A stretch of DNA of 64,000 nt from JBCBSZ01 sp039185015 (GCA_039185015.1 JBCDAU010000031.1:1-64000), one strand, 5' to 3'; shown: positions 1 through 9,151, counted from the first letter of the stretch. A program made the numbers and translations. Notes: generated by a model not told the origin, from the sequence alone.

Positions 1-260
1 CCAACCTGCTGAGCACCTTCCCGCAGGTCACCATCACGGTGGTCGCCCACACCGATGCGGTGGGCGATGAGGACGCGAACCTCCGCCTCTCCCAGCGCCG
101 AGCGAACGCCGTTCGCGACTACTGGGTCGACCGAGGCGTCGAGGCCGATCGGATCATCACCGACGCACGCGGGGAGAGCGACCTGCTGGTTCCGACGGAC
201 GGACCCGAGCTCGCCAACCGCCGAGTCGAGTTCATCGTCACCGGCCTCCTCGACGGCTGA
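1..260 (+). CDS. OmpA-family C-terminal domain protein (3' end only)
   Basis: The reading frame is open from base 3 and enters from outside the window. The 85 visible residues form the end of an OmpA/MotB-type peptidoglycan-binding domain. They include the HTDAVGDEDAN stretch (family GHTDxxGxxxxN), LSQRRANAVRDYW (LSxxRAxxVxxYL) and the closing ANRRVEF (NRRVEI). Such domains bind diaminopimelate in peptidoglycan and usually anchor a secreted or membrane protein to the wall. The start, any signal peptide and upstream domains are not visible. A secreted lipoprotein gene follows on the same strand 52 bases downstream. Confidence 0.85.
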   Translation, partial: NLLSTFPQVTITVVAHTDAVGDEDANLRLSQRRANAVRDYWVDRGVEADRIITDARGESDLLVPTDGPELANRRVEFIVTGLLDG

Positions 261-278
261 CGACGCGACGTCGTTCGC

Positions 279-284
279 TACGGT
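279..284 (+). promoter_or_regulatory. Candidate -10 element (TACGGT)
   Basis: TACGGT fits the actinobacterial TANNNT consensus. It lies 28 bases upstream of the lipoprotein start, leaving room for a short leader that contains the purine-rich ribosome site AGGGGGACGGGG. Confidence 0.35.
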
Positions 285-312
285 GCGGTCGAGACGGGTC
301 AGGGGGACGGGG

Positions 313-1035
313 ATGCGACGCCGACCGATCATCGGGCTGGCGCTGGCGGCGATGCTCGTCGTCGCGGCATGCGGAGATTCCGACGACGACGCGACGGCCG
401 ACGACGCGACGACCACCACGACGGCGGCATCGACCACGACGACCGCATCGCCCGCGACGACCGCATCGCCCGCGACGACCTCGGCGCCCGCGACGACCGC
501 ATCGCCCGCGACGACCTCCGCCGCCGAGGCGCCGACGACGACCGGCGAGGGCACCGGTTTCCGGCCTCCGCCGGTCTACTTCGGCACGGCCGACGCCGAC
601 CTCGAGTTCCGGGTCGTGCTCGAGTCCGGGCCGGCGGACGACCCCGACTTCGGCGCCGACCTGCCTCTCCTCGGCGACGCCGGTGCCGCCACCGCTGACG
701 AGGTGCTCGCCATCGATGCCACGGGCGAGCTCGCCTACGTGCTCGGCCCCGTCGAGCTGGACGGGTCGATCATCGCCCAGACCCAGGCGCTCGTCCTGCA
801 ACCGGACTTCGGCTGGACGATCGCGCTCGACCTCACCGACGAGGGCGGCGCAGCGTTCGACGCGCTCGCCGCCCGCGTCGCTGGCGAACAGCTGGCCATC
901 GTCACCGGCGGCGTCGTGCGGTCGGCTCCGGCGATCCAGGGTGGCAACTTCGGCGGCACGCTCTCCATCACGGGCGACTTCGACCAGGCCGAAGCCGACG
1001 AGCTCGCCCGACTGATCGCCGGCGCCGGCTCCTAG
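313..1035 (+). CDS. Lipoprotein with a SecD P1-head-like domain
   Basis: This 240-residue protein starts with a lipoprotein signal peptide; the lipobox VAAC puts the lipidated cysteine at about residue 20. A low-complexity Asp/Thr/Ala/Ser/Pro linker runs to about residue 75. The C-terminal ~150 residues follow the pattern of the SecD/SecDF P1 head subdomain: AYVLGPVELDGSIIAQTQA, then W-T-I-A-L-D-L-T-D-E-G, then LAIVTGGVVRSAPAIQG, then a closing I-T-G-D-F. In SecD this domain lies on the outer face of the membrane and helps exported chains move. Here it stands alone without any transmembrane region. The ATG at 313 follows a strong purine-rich ribosome site. The family match is good; the function is unknown. 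The gene converges on uvrA. Confidence 0.8.
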   Translation: MRRRPIIGLALAAMLVVAACGDSDDDATADDATTTTTAASTTTTASPATTASPATTSAPATTASPATTSAAEAPTTTGEGTGFRPPPVYFGTADADLEFRVVLESGPADDPDFGADLPLLGDAGAATADEVLAIDATGELAYVLGPVELDGSIIAQTQALVLQPDFGWTIALDLTDEGGAAFDALAARVAGEQLAIVTGGVVRSAPAIQGGNFGGTLSITGDFDQAEADELARLIAGAGS

Positions 1036-1036
1036 G

Positions 1037-3877
1037 TCAGGCCCGTTCGAGCAGCGGTCGCAGGAAGCGACCGGTGTGGCTCTCGTCGTGCTCGGCGATC
1101 TCCTCGGGGGTGCCGGTCGCGACGATCGTGCCGCCGCCGGTCCCACCCTCCGGACCGAGGTCAATGATGTGGTCGGCCGTCTTGATGACATCGAGGTTGT
1201 GCTCGATCACCAGCACGGTGTTGCCCTGGTCGACCAGGCGGCTCAGCACCGTGAGGAGCTTGCGGATGTCCTCGAAGTGGAGGCCGGTGGTGGGCTCGTC
1301 GAGGATGTAGATGGTGTGACCGGTCGAGCGCTTCGACAGCTCGCTGGCCAGCTTCACCCGCTGGGCCTCGCCGCCTGACAGCGTCGGCGCCGGCTGCCCG
1401 AGCCGGACGTAGCCGAGCCCGACGTCGACCAGCGTCTGCAGGTGCCGGGCGATCGCCGGTTGCGCCGAGAAGAGCTCGAGCGCTTCCTCACACGACAGAT
1501 CGAGGACCTCGGAGATGTTCTTGCCCTTCCAGCGGATCTCGAGCGTCTCCCGGTTGTACCGGGCGCCCTTGCAGATCTCGCAGGGGACGTAGACGTCGGG
1601 AAGGAAGTGCATCTCGATCTTGATCGTGCCGTCGCCCTGGCACGCCTCGCAGCGGCCGCCCTTGACGTTGAAGCTGAACCGGCCGGGCAGGTAGCCCCGG
1701 ACGTTGGCCTCGTTCGTCTTGGCGAAGAGCTTGCGGATGTGGTCGAACACCCCCGTGTAGGTGGCGGCGTTCGACCGGGGCGTCCGGCCGATGGGCGACT
1801 GATCGATGTCGATGACCTTGTCGAGGAACTCGAGCCCCTCGACCGTCCGATGCCGGCCGGGCGGTTCCTTCGAGTTGTAGATCTTCTGCTTGAGCGCCCG
1901 ATAGAGGATGTCGTTGACCATCGTCGACTTACCGGAGCCCGACACCCCGGTGACGGCGACGAAGACCCCGAGCGGGAACTCGACGTCGAGGTCCTGCAGG
2001 TTGTGCTCGCGGGCACCGCGCACGACGAGGCGCTCCTCGGTCAGCGGTCGGCGCTGCTCGGGGACGGGGATGGCGCGCTTGCCGGAGAGGTACTGGCCGG
2101 TGATCGACTTCCGGTTCTTGAGCAGCTTCGGGACCGTGCCGCTGTGGACGAGGTGACCGCCGTGCTCCCCTGCACCCGGACCGATGTCGATCACGTGGTC
2201 GGCGACCTTGATGGTGTCCTCGTCGTGCTCGACGACCAGCACGGTGTTGCCGAGGTCGCGGAGGCGCACGAGTGTGTCGATCAGGCGGGCGTTGTCGCGC
2301 TGGTGCAGACCGATGGACGGCTCGTCGAGCACGTAGAGCACGCCGACGAGACCGCTGCCGATCTGCGAGGCGAGCCGGATGCGCTGGGCCTCACCACCGG
2401 CCAGCGTGCCGGCGGACCGGTTGAGCGTGAGGTAGTCGAGACCGACGTCGAGCAGGAAGTTGAGCCGCTCGGTGACCTCCTTGACGATCGGCGCGGCGAT
2501 GATGAGGTCACGCTCAGAGAGGTCGAGCTCGGCGACGGCCTTGGCGGCCTCGCCGATCGACAGGTCGCACAGCTCGTTGATGTTGCGCCCGCCGACCCGC
2601 ACGGCTCGGGACACCTCGTTGAGGCGAGCGCCGCCGCAGTCGCTGCAGGGCACCTCGCGCATGTACCCCTCGAGCTTGTCGCGGGCCCAGTCGGAGTCGG
2701 TGTCGGTGTGCCGCCGTTCGAGCGAGGGCACGACGCCCTCGTACGCAGCGGTGTAGGTGCGCTGCCGGCCGTACCGGTTGCGGTACCGGACGGTGACCTT
2801 CTTCTTGCCCGTCCCGTACATGATCTTCTTCTGCTGCGCGGCCGTGAGGTCCTCCCACGGCTCGTCGAGCGGGATGTCGAACTCCTCGCCGACCGCAGCG
2901 AGCAGCCGCTGCAGGTACCGGCTGTTCGGCCCGGACCACGGGGCGATGGCGCCTGCGCCGATGGCGATCGACGGGTCGGGAACGACCAGCTCCGGATCGA
3001 CCTCGTAGCGGGTGCCGAGACCGTCACAGGTCGGGCACGCGCCGTACGGCGAGTTGAAGGAGAAGTTCCGGGGCGCGAGCTCGTCGAACGACCGGCCGGT
3101 GGTCGGTGAGTAGAGGTGCTGGCTGAACTCCAACAGCTCCTCGTCACCCTCGCCGTCGCGGGGCACCAGGTGGACGAGCACGTGACCGTCGGCGAGGTTG
3201 AGCGCGGTCTCGACGGACTCGGTCAGCCGCTGCTCGATGCCCTCACGCATGACGAGCCGGTCGACGACGATCTCGATGTCGTGCTGGACGTACCGCTCGA
3301 GCCGCTCGGCGTCCTGCAGCTCGATGATCTCGCCGTCGACCCGAGCGCGGGTGAAGCCCTGCGACAGGTACTCGGCGAACAACGTCGAGTACTCGCCCTT
3401 GCGGCCGCGCACGACAGGGGCGAGGACCTGGAAGCGGGTGCCCTCGTCGAGCCCGAGGATGCGATCGACGATCTGCTGCGGCGTCTGCCGCTGGACGATC
3501 TCACCGGTCTCGGGATCGTGCTGCACGCCGATGCGGGCATAGAGCAGCCGGAGGTAGTCGTAGACCTCGGTGATCGTGCCGACCGTCGAGCGCGGGTTCC
3601 GCGACGCCGACTTCTGGTCGATCGAGATGGCCGGCGAGAGCCCCTCGATGAAGTCGACGTCGGGCTTGTCCATCTGCCCGAGGAACTGGCGGGCGTACGC
3701 GCTGAGCGACTCGACGTAGCGCCGCTGCCCCTCCGCGTAGACCGTGTCGAAGGCCAGCGAGGACTTGCCGCTGCCGGACAGCCCGGTGACCACGACCAGC
3801 GAGTCACGCGGGATGTCGACGTCGACGTCCTTGAGGTTGTGCTCCCGGGCGCCCCGGACGCGGAGTACGTCTCCCAT
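1037..3877 (-). CDS. uvrA: Excinuclease ABC subunit A
   Basis: UvrA is the damage-sensing ATPase of nucleotide excision repair and loads UvrB onto lesions. At 946 residues it is full length. The first Walker A (GLSGSGKSSLAFDT) lies near residue 32 and the second (GVSGSGKST) near residue 640. The ABC signatures LAGGEAQR and LSGGEAQR and both Walker B strands (VLDEPSIGLHQRD, ILDEPTTGLH) are intact. Zinc-finger cysteine pairs CPTC, CSDC, CEAC and CEIC are visible. The ATG at 3877 begins eight bases after a TAGGGT -10 element, suggesting a leaderless transcript. uvrB lies elsewhere in the window as its own unit. Confidence 0.98.
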   Translation of the reverse strand: MGDVLRVRGAREHNLKDVDVDIPRDSLVVVTGLSGSGKSSLAFDTVYAEGQRRYVESLSAYARQFLGQMDKPDVDFIEGLSPAISIDQKSASRNPRSTVGTITEVYDYLRLLYARIGVQHDPETGEIVQRQTPQQIVDRILGLDEGTRFQVLAPVVRGRKGEYSTLFAEYLSQGFTRARVDGEIIELQDAERLERYVQHDIEIVVDRLVMREGIEQRLTESVETALNLADGHVLVHLVPRDGEGDEELLEFSQHLYSPTTGRSFDELAPRNFSFNSPYGACPTCDGLGTRYEVDPELVVPDPSIAIGAGAIAPWSGPNSRYLQRLLAAVGEEFDIPLDEPWEDLTAAQQKKIMYGTGKKKVTVRYRNRYGRQRTYTAAYEGVVPSLERRHTDTDSDWARDKLEGYMREVPCSDCGGARLNEVSRAVRVGGRNINELCDLSIGEAAKAVAELDLSERDLIIAAPIVKEVTERLNFLLDVGLDYLTLNRSAGTLAGGEAQRIRLASQIGSGLVGVLYVLDEPSIGLHQRDNARLIDTLVRLRDLGNTVLVVEHDEDTIKVADHVIDIGPGAGEHGGHLVHSGTVPKLLKNRKSITGQYLSGKRAIPVPEQRRPLTEERLVVRGAREHNLQDLDVEFPLGVFVAVTGVSGSGKSTMVNDILYRALKQKIYNSKEPPGRHRTVEGLEFLDKVIDIDQSPIGRTPRSNAATYTGVFDHIRKLFAKTNEANVRGYLPGRFSFNVKGGRCEACQGDGTIKIEMHFLPDVYVPCEICKGARYNRETLEIRWKGKNISEVLDLSCEEALELFSAQPAIARHLQTLVDVGLGYVRLGQPAPTLSGGEAQRVKLASELSKRSTGHTIYILDEPTTGLHFEDIRKLLTVLSRLVDQGNTVLVIEHNLDVIKTADHIIDLGPEGGTGGGTIVATGTPEEIAEHDESHTGRFLRPLLERA

Positions 3878-3885
3878 CGGTGCCG

Positions 3886-3922
3886 ACCCTACCGGCCCGA
3901 CCCACCCCCGAACACGTGTTTG
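3886..3922 (-). promoter_or_regulatory. uvrA promoter with candidate LexA (SOS) box
   Basis: Read on the minus strand, CAAACACGTGTTCG (3922 to 3909) matches the actinobacterial LexA core GAAC-N4-GTTC with one changed base. It sits about 32-45 bases before the uvrA start, over the expected -35 position. TAGGGT at 3891-3886 is the -10 element. Repression by LexA and induction by DNA damage are inferred. Confidence 0.6.
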
Positions 3923-3941
3923 GTGGTGGTTTCCTTCGACG

Positions 3942-5168
3942 TCAGCGCACGAAGCCCTTGTTCACCACGTCGACGTAGACGAGGCGATGGTCCGAGCTCG
4001 GGAAGCTGAAGGTCGCCGGGTCGAAGACCCCCACCGGAGCGAAGGCCGGGTCGGTCGACAGCGGCCAGTCCACGCCGGCACCGACGATGCGCAGGTTGCG
4101 TCGGGGCAGGACGTAGTCGACCCGCAGGTTGCCCGGGCCGGCGTCGTTGAAGTCGGCGGTGTCGAAGGCCGGGTCACCGAGGTGCGTGTCGTTCAGCCCG
4201 CCCTGGAGCGCCGCCTGCTCGGTGCCGCCTGGGCTCGATGGCGTGACCCTGGTGTTGACGAGCACGTCACCGAGGAGCTGGTTGATCGCCCCGTCGACGC
4301 TGTCGCCGTCGAACGGGTCAGCGTTCTGGTCGCCGGCGATCACGAACATCGCGCCTGGCCGCATGCCGCCGTACCGGCCCTCGTCGTCGTAGATGTACCG
4401 ACCGTTCCACGGCCGGATGTAGTCGGCCCAGAACCGGATCTCGTCGTGGTTCCGACGACCGTTCTGGTCGATGACCGGGTCGTCGAAGACCGGCGGGGTC
4501 GGATGGGAGACGAGGAAGTGAACCTCGCGACCACCGATGCGGATCGGGACGTCCCAATGGCTCTTCGACGACAGCCGGAAGACCTCCTGGGCCTCCTGGC
4601 TGTAGAAATCGGTCGGCATGAGGTTGTCGGGCATGTCGGCCCACAGGAAGTTCTGGAAGGTCCGGATCTTGCGATCGACGATCGGGTACTGCGACAGCAC
4701 GAGCATGCCGAACTGGCCGGGGAAGAACCCGAAGCCGTAGGCGTCGTTCGGTCCGCCGACCGTCCCGTCGCCGTCGAGGTCGACGCCGCTCGGCTCGCCG
4801 GTGTTCGACGGTGCGATGAACACGTAGGGGTAGTGGATCGGCTCCTCGCCGTTCTGGGAGACCCCGAGGTAGTTCTCCTGGAAGAGGTCGACGGCGGCCG
4901 GGTCGTAGTCGAACTCGTTGATGAGCAGCACGTCAGGCCGGTTGCGCTGGATGATCTCGGCGACGTTCGCCGGCTGCGGACTGCCCGGCTCCGCCAGCTC
5001 GGCGGCGAGGTCGCCGAGGTTGCCACGGTTGAGCGAGGCGTTGAACGTGGCGAAGCGCACCGGCTCCGGACGCTCCTTCCTGCTCGCTCCCGCGGTCGCG
5101 GGAACGAGCGTCACCGCGATCATCCCGAGCACCGCGGCGACCATCACCAGCGTCCTGGTCCTACGCAT
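3942..5168 (-). CDS. Secreted endonuclease/exonuclease/phosphatase-fold protein
   Basis: This is a ~408-residue EEP-superfamily hydrolase with an N-terminal signal peptide (MRRTRTLVMVAAVLGMIAV, then an Ala-rich cleavage region). The family's catalytic blocks appear in order: FATFNASLN, VLLINEFDYD, FLVSHPTPP, VIAGDQNADPFD (GDxN) and SSDHRLVYVD (SDH). Proteins of this fold cleave phosphodiesters in nucleic acids or phospholipids; the substrate cannot be told here. An Asp-rich loop DLDGDGTVGGPND resembles a calcium-binding insertion. The ATG at 5168 is preferred because GGGGGA lies a few bases upstream. In-frame ATGs exist at 5180 and 5210. Confidence 0.85.
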   Translation of the reverse strand: MRRTRTLVMVAAVLGMIAVTLVPATAGASRKERPEPVRFATFNASLNRGNLGDLAAELAEPGSPQPANVAEIIQRNRPDVLLINEFDYDPAAVDLFQENYLGVSQNGEEPIHYPYVFIAPSNTGEPSGVDLDGDGTVGGPNDAYGFGFFPGQFGMLVLSQYPIVDRKIRTFQNFLWADMPDNLMPTDFYSQEAQEVFRLSSKSHWDVPIRIGGREVHFLVSHPTPPVFDDPVIDQNGRRNHDEIRFWADYIRPWNGRYIYDDEGRYGGMRPGAMFVIAGDQNADPFDGDSVDGAINQLLGDVLVNTRVTPSSPGGTEQAALQGGLNDTHLGDPAFDTADFNDAGPGNLRVDYVLPRRNLRIVGAGVDWPLSTDPAFAPVGVFDPATFSFPSSDHRLVYVDVVNKGFVR

Positions 5169-5272
5169 GACATCCCCCATCGTCGTCGGGCCGCTCGGAC
5201 CTTGCCCCACCAGCCTTGCCGCTGGACGAGCCGCCGTCGACGGGTTGACGAACAGGAGGTGACGTCGATCAG

Positions 5273-6115
5273 ATGCCCGTCATGGTCTCCGTCCTCATCA
5301 CCGGCTGCTCCTCCGGTTTCGGCGAGCTCGCCGCCCGTTCGTTCGCGGCCGCCGGCCATGACGTCATCGCCACGATGCGGACCCCGTCCAGGGGTGAGGA
5401 CCTGCTCGCCGATGCGGCCGCCGCCGGGTGGTCGCTCCGCGTCGTCGCTCTCGACGTGACCGACCAGGCCTCGATCCACGCGGCGAAGACCGAGGTCGGC
5501 GTCCCCGACGTCCTCGTCAACAACGCGGGGGTCGAGCTCGTCGCCCCCGTGACCGGCGCCTCCGACGAGGAGATGCTCTGGCAGTTCGAGGCCAACGTCT
5601 TCGGGGTCGCACGGATGCTCCGCACGTTCGTCCCGGACATGCGGGACCGGGGGGCAGGCGTCGTCGTCAACGTCGGATCGATCGCCGGTCTCGTCGGCCG
5701 ACCCTTCGCCGGCTTCTACGCCGCGACGAAGCACGCGCTGGAGGGTCTGAGCGAAGCGCTGCGGTTCGAGGTCGGACGGCGAGGCGTGCGGGTGCACCTG
5801 ATCCAACCGGGCCAGTTCCCCACCGCCCTCGGCGGGAACACGCGCCATGCCGAGGCCTTCGCTCCGGGCAGCGAGGACTGGGAGCTCAACGAGCGGCTGA
5901 GCATCGCCATCAAGGGTCTCGTCCCCGAGAGCACCTCCGGCGGTGCCGATGCCCAGACCGTCGCCGACGTGATCGTCCGGGTCGCGCTCGATCCGGAGGC
6001 CCCGTTCCGGACCCTCGTCGGCGGCGACGCCGAGATGATCGCCGCGGTGAAGGCCCACGGCACGTTCGAGGACTTCGAGCAGACGATGCGGACGACGCTG
6101 GATTTCTGGGAGTAG
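5273..6115 (+). CDS. Short-chain dehydrogenase/reductase
   Basis: This 280-residue classical SDR has the Rossmann nucleotide loop TGCSSGFG near residue 10, the NNAG motif near residue 85 and the catalytic FYAATKHAL (YxxxK) near residue 150. The catalytic Ser is in VNVGSIAG. It should catalyse NAD(P)-dependent oxidation or reduction of an unidentified alcohol or ketone. An AGGAGGTGA ribosome site at 5254-5262 lies about ten bases before the ATG at 5273. A second ATG at 5282 is possible. It is divergent from the EEP-fold gene and followed by an unrelated secreted protein, so the context gives no substrate. Confidence 0.9.
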   Translation: MPVMVSVLITGCSSGFGELAARSFAAAGHDVIATMRTPSRGEDLLADAAAAGWSLRVVALDVTDQASIHAAKTEVGVPDVLVNNAGVELVAPVTGASDEEMLWQFEANVFGVARMLRTFVPDMRDRGAGVVVNVGSIAGLVGRPFAGFYAATKHALEGLSEALRFEVGRRGVRVHLIQPGQFPTALGGNTRHAEAFAPGSEDWELNERLSIAIKGLVPESTSGGADAQTVADVIVRVALDPEAPFRTLVGGDAEMIAAVKAHGTFEDFEQTMRTTLDFWE

Positions 6116-6183
6116 GACATCGGACTGCATCCGGGTGGCGCGCTCGGACCGTAGGGGTTTCCAATCGAGAGGAGCCCCCCGCC

Positions 6184-8238
6184 ATGAAGAGGATCCTGTT
6201 CACCGCGCTCGCGGCGCTGCTGGCCGTCACCGGCCTCGCCGTGAGCGGCGCTCCGGCAGGCGCCGACGTGCGCACCGGAGCCACGGTTCGCGTCGTGCAC
6301 GCCATCCCCGGCACCGCCCTCAGCCTCGCCCAGGAACTACCGGTCGACGTCTCGGTCGACGGGACCTGCGCGATCACCGGCCTCGAGTTCGACGACGTCG
6401 TGGGGCCGATCGAGCTCAGCGGTGAGGTCGACCTCGTCATCAGCCTCGCCGACACGATGACCCCGTGCGGTGGAGCCGCGGTCATCACGGCGAACGACGT
6501 TCCGCTCAACGACGGGGACAGCGTCTCGATCGTCGCCCACCTCGACGCCGACAGCACCCCCGTCGCCACGGTGTTCTCCGACGCCAACACCGCCACGGCT
6601 CCGCCGGGCCTCGGCGTCGCCACGGTGCGCCACACCGCTGCGGCCCCGACCGTCGAGGTCTGGCTCGGCGCCGACGCCGCCGCCCCGACCGGGCTGCAGA
6701 TCTCGAACGCCGAGCAGGTCGCTCGCGTCGAGCTCGCCGCCGGCACCTATCAAGCCGGCCTCGGCACGGCGAGCGACCTGCTGTTCGGGCCGGCCGACCT
6801 GCCCGTCGTCGCCGATCAGGTCACGGTCGTCTACGCCGTCGGCGTGTTCGGCGAGGACTCCTTCCAGCTGATCACCGACAGCTTCCCGCTGCCGGCGACC
6901 GTTCGCCTCGTGCACGGCGTCCCCGGGCTCGACGTCGACGTCGAGGTCGACGGGATCTGCGTGCTGCCCGGCTTCGAGTTCAGCCAGGTCCAGGTGCTCG
7001 CCCTCGAGCCCGACACCTACGACATCGAGATCAGCCCGGCCAACGCCATGACCCCGTGCTCGGAGGCGCCGGCGATCACGGCCGACGACGTGCCGCTGAC
7101 CGCAGGCCAGGACGTCTCGATCGTCGCCCACCTCGACGCCGACGGCACCCCCGTCGCCACGCTGTTCGAGAACGACACCACGGTGACGACGCCGAACGAG
7201 CGTGGCCGCCTCTCAGTGCGCCACGCCGCACAGGCACCCGCCGTGCAGGCCTGGCTCGGCGCGACCGAGCCGGCACCGAGCGGTCTCACCATCGCCAGCA
7301 CCGAGCAGATCCCGGCGATCGGCCTCACCCCCGGCAGCTACCAGGCCGGCCTCGGTGACGCCGACACCCTGCTCTTCGGCCCGGCCCCGATCGAGATCAC
7401 GACCAACGAGCTGCTCGTCGTCTACGCCGTCGGGTCCTTCGGCACCGACTCGTTCCAGCTCATCACCGAGACCATCGGCCTGACCGAGGGCTCGTCGGGG
7501 GACGGCGGCTACGCCCTGGTGACCTCGACCGGCGGTGTCGAGTCGTTCGGTCTCTTCGGCGGGTTCGACGGCATCGGCGTCCCGCTCAACCAGCCGATCG
7601 TCGACGCGGTGTCGACCTCGTCGGACAGCGGCGCCTTCCTCGCGGCCTCCGACGGTGGCGTGTTCGCCCTCGGCGACGCCGGTTTCGTCGGCTCCGCCGG
7701 TGCGCTTCCGCTGAACTCGCCGGTGGTCGGGATCGACGCGACCTCCAGCGACGAGGGCTACTGGCTCGCCGCGGCCGACGGTGGTGTCTTCGCCTTCGGT
7801 GACGCCGGCTTCTTCGGCTCGATGGGTGGGATCCCGCTCAACCAGTCGGTCGTCGACATCGCCGCCACGGCGTCGGGCAACGGCTACTGGCTCGTTGCGG
7901 CCGACGGCGGCATCTTCGCCTTCGGCGACGCCCCGTTCCTCGGCTCGCTGGGCTCGACCCCGCTGAACTCGCCGATCGTCGACATCGCGGTCACGGCGTC
8001 GGGCAACGGCTACTACCTGGTGGCCGCCGACGGCGGCGTCTTCGCCTTCGGCGACGCGTCCTTCCACGGCTCCGGCGTCGACAACGGCGTCGACGGCATC
8101 GTCACCGGCCTGCTCGGCACGGATGCCGGAGACGGCTACTGGCTCACCACCGATGCCGGCCAGGTCCTCGGCTTCGGCGGGGCGGCCGTGATCGAGAGCG
8201 ACGCCCCGACCGGGACCGTCGTCGACATCATCGGCTGA
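6184..8238 (+). CDS. Secreted DUF4397 protein with C-terminal propeller-like repeats
   Basis: The 684-residue product begins with a Sec signal peptide (MKRILFTALAALLAVTGLAV, cleavage near APAGA). Two DUF4397-type units follow, each beginning with a VRVVHAIPG / VRLVHGVPG strand and each holding a SIVAHLDADGTPVATLF-like block. From about residue 440 there are six repeats of roughly 47 residues built on GYWLAAADGGVFAFGDAGF-F-G-S followed by PLN-PVV-I-AT. Six such blades suggest a beta-propeller. Function is unknown; an extracellular binding or surface role is inferred. GAGAGGAG provides the ribosome site. The same repeat type ends the S8 protease at 22256-25774. Confidence 0.85.
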   Translation: MKRILFTALAALLAVTGLAVSGAPAGADVRTGATVRVVHAIPGTALSLAQELPVDVSVDGTCAITGLEFDDVVGPIELSGEVDLVISLADTMTPCGGAAVITANDVPLNDGDSVSIVAHLDADSTPVATVFSDANTATAPPGLGVATVRHTAAAPTVEVWLGADAAAPTGLQISNAEQVARVELAAGTYQAGLGTASDLLFGPADLPVVADQVTVVYAVGVFGEDSFQLITDSFPLPATVRLVHGVPGLDVDVEVDGICVLPGFEFSQVQVLALEPDTYDIEISPANAMTPCSEAPAITADDVPLTAGQDVSIVAHLDADGTPVATLFENDTTVTTPNERGRLSVRHAAQAPAVQAWLGATEPAPSGLTIASTEQIPAIGLTPGSYQAGLGDADTLLFGPAPIEITTNELLVVYAVGSFGTDSFQLITETIGLTEGSSGDGGYALVTSTGGVESFGLFGGFDGIGVPLNQPIVDAVSTSSDSGAFLAASDGGVFALGDAGFVGSAGALPLNSPVVGIDATSSDEGYWLAAADGGVFAFGDAGFFGSMGGIPLNQSVVDIAATASGNGYWLVAADGGIFAFGDAPFLGSLGSTPLNSPIVDIAVTASGNGYYLVAADGGVFAFGDASFHGSGVDNGVDGIVTGLLGTDAGDGYWLTTDAGQVLGFGGAAVIESDAPTGTVVDIIG
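7501..8235 (+). repeat. Six tandem ~47-residue repeats (about 141 bp each)
   Basis: The repeated core is DGGVFAFGDA followed by a glycine-rich turn and PLNSPVV. The first and last units are the most divergent; the four middle units are close at both protein and DNA level. This makes the region a likely site of unequal recombination. Confidence 0.75.
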
Positions 8239-8259
8239 TCACCGACCTCCTCCAAGGGC

Positions 8260-8295
8260 ACACCGCCCCGCGGGCTCCGGCCTGCGGGGCGGTGT
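8260..8295. terminator. Perfect 12-bp hairpin between convergent genes
   Basis: ACACCGCCCCGC pairs exactly with GCGGGGCGGTGT across a 12-base loop. No U-tract follows. The downstream bases CGCGTCCGGGCT are shared with the hairpin at 41517. It can act on transcripts from both flanking genes. Confidence 0.75.
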
Positions 8296-8323
8296 CGCGT
8301 CCGGGCTGCGATCGACCCGGATG

Positions 8324-9058
8324 TCAGGCCGTGTCGATGACCCGGTGGCCCTCGGCGAGGCGACCTTCCGGCATGCCCGCCCGCTCGGCGGTGCCGGCCA
8401 TCCAGCTCCGGATGCGCTCGTCCAACTCGTCCATGTGGGCGGTCTGGCTGACGTGGGCCCGCAGCGCCTCGACCTTCGTCTCGAACTGCTCGGTCACGTC
8501 GATCGCCCGGACCGGCTCGAGGCCCATCACCCAGACCTCGGGCACGCTGTGGGCCTCGAGCCCCTCCTCGGCCCGCAGCTCCGGGAAGGCGTAGGGGTTG
8601 CGGGCATCGGGGTAGACGGCCCGCATGGTCGCCTCGGCGGTCTCCATGTGGTCGGGATGGCTGCCGTAGGTCGAGTCCCACCGACGCTCCGGGTTCTGGG
8701 TGGCGACGACATCGGGGCGGACCTGACGGATCACCCGGGAGATCGCCTTGCGGAGCTCGAGGTCGGCCTGGACGCGTCCGTCGGGGAAGCGGAGGAAGTG
8801 GAGGTCGGTGACGCCGACCCGCTTCGCTGCCTCGCGCTGCTCGGCCTCGCGCATGAGCGGCATCTCCTCACGCGGGATCCCGTCGTCGTAGCCACCGGCG
8901 TCGCCGCTGGTGACGAGGCAGTAGGACACCTCGGTGCCGGCCGCGGTGAGGGTGGCGACCGTGCCGGCGAAGCCGAAGTCGATGTCGTCGGGGTGGGCAA
9001 CGACGACGAGGAGGCGGCCGGGGGCGTCGATCTCACCGTCGGACGTCACGAGGGGCAT
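8324..9058 (-). CDS. PIG-L (LmbE-type) deacetylase
   Basis: This 244-residue protein belongs to the zinc-dependent PIG-L family, which removes N-acetyl groups from sugars and includes MshB and Mca of mycothiol metabolism. The zinc motif VVAHPDDIDFG (AHPDD) sits near residue 20 and the second motif GSHPDHMETA near residue 120. The ATG at 9058 has a GGAG ribosome site about eight bases upstream. It diverges from an Eis-like acetyltransferase over a 93-base gap. mshD at the end of the window shows the cell makes mycothiol, so a thiol-related role is possible. The sequence alone does not separate MshB, Mca and other sugar deacetylases. Confidence 0.9.
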   Translation of the reverse strand: MPLVTSDGEIDAPGRLLVVVAHPDDIDFGFAGTVATLTAAGTEVSYCLVTSGDAGGYDDGIPREEMPLMREAEQREAAKRVGVTDLHFLRFPDGRVQADLELRKAISRVIRQVRPDVVATQNPERRWDSTYGSHPDHMETAEATMRAVYPDARNPYAFPELRAEEGLEAHSVPEVWVMGLEPVRAIDVTEQFETKVEALRAHVSQTAHMDELDERIRSWMAGTAERAGMPEGRLAEGHRVIDTA

Positions 9059-9151
9059 TGGCACTCCGCAGCTCGGGGGTCGCACCAGGATGGCGCAGCG
9101 CGGCCGGAAATCCGACGCTCGGAGGCGTCGACGGCGGTCAGACTGCTCGGC

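Noticed and set aside
1442..3109. Long plus-strand open frame opposite uvrA
   Set aside because: It mirrors uvrA codons in a high-GC antisense frame; the protein is Val/Leu/Asp/Arg-rich with no domain.
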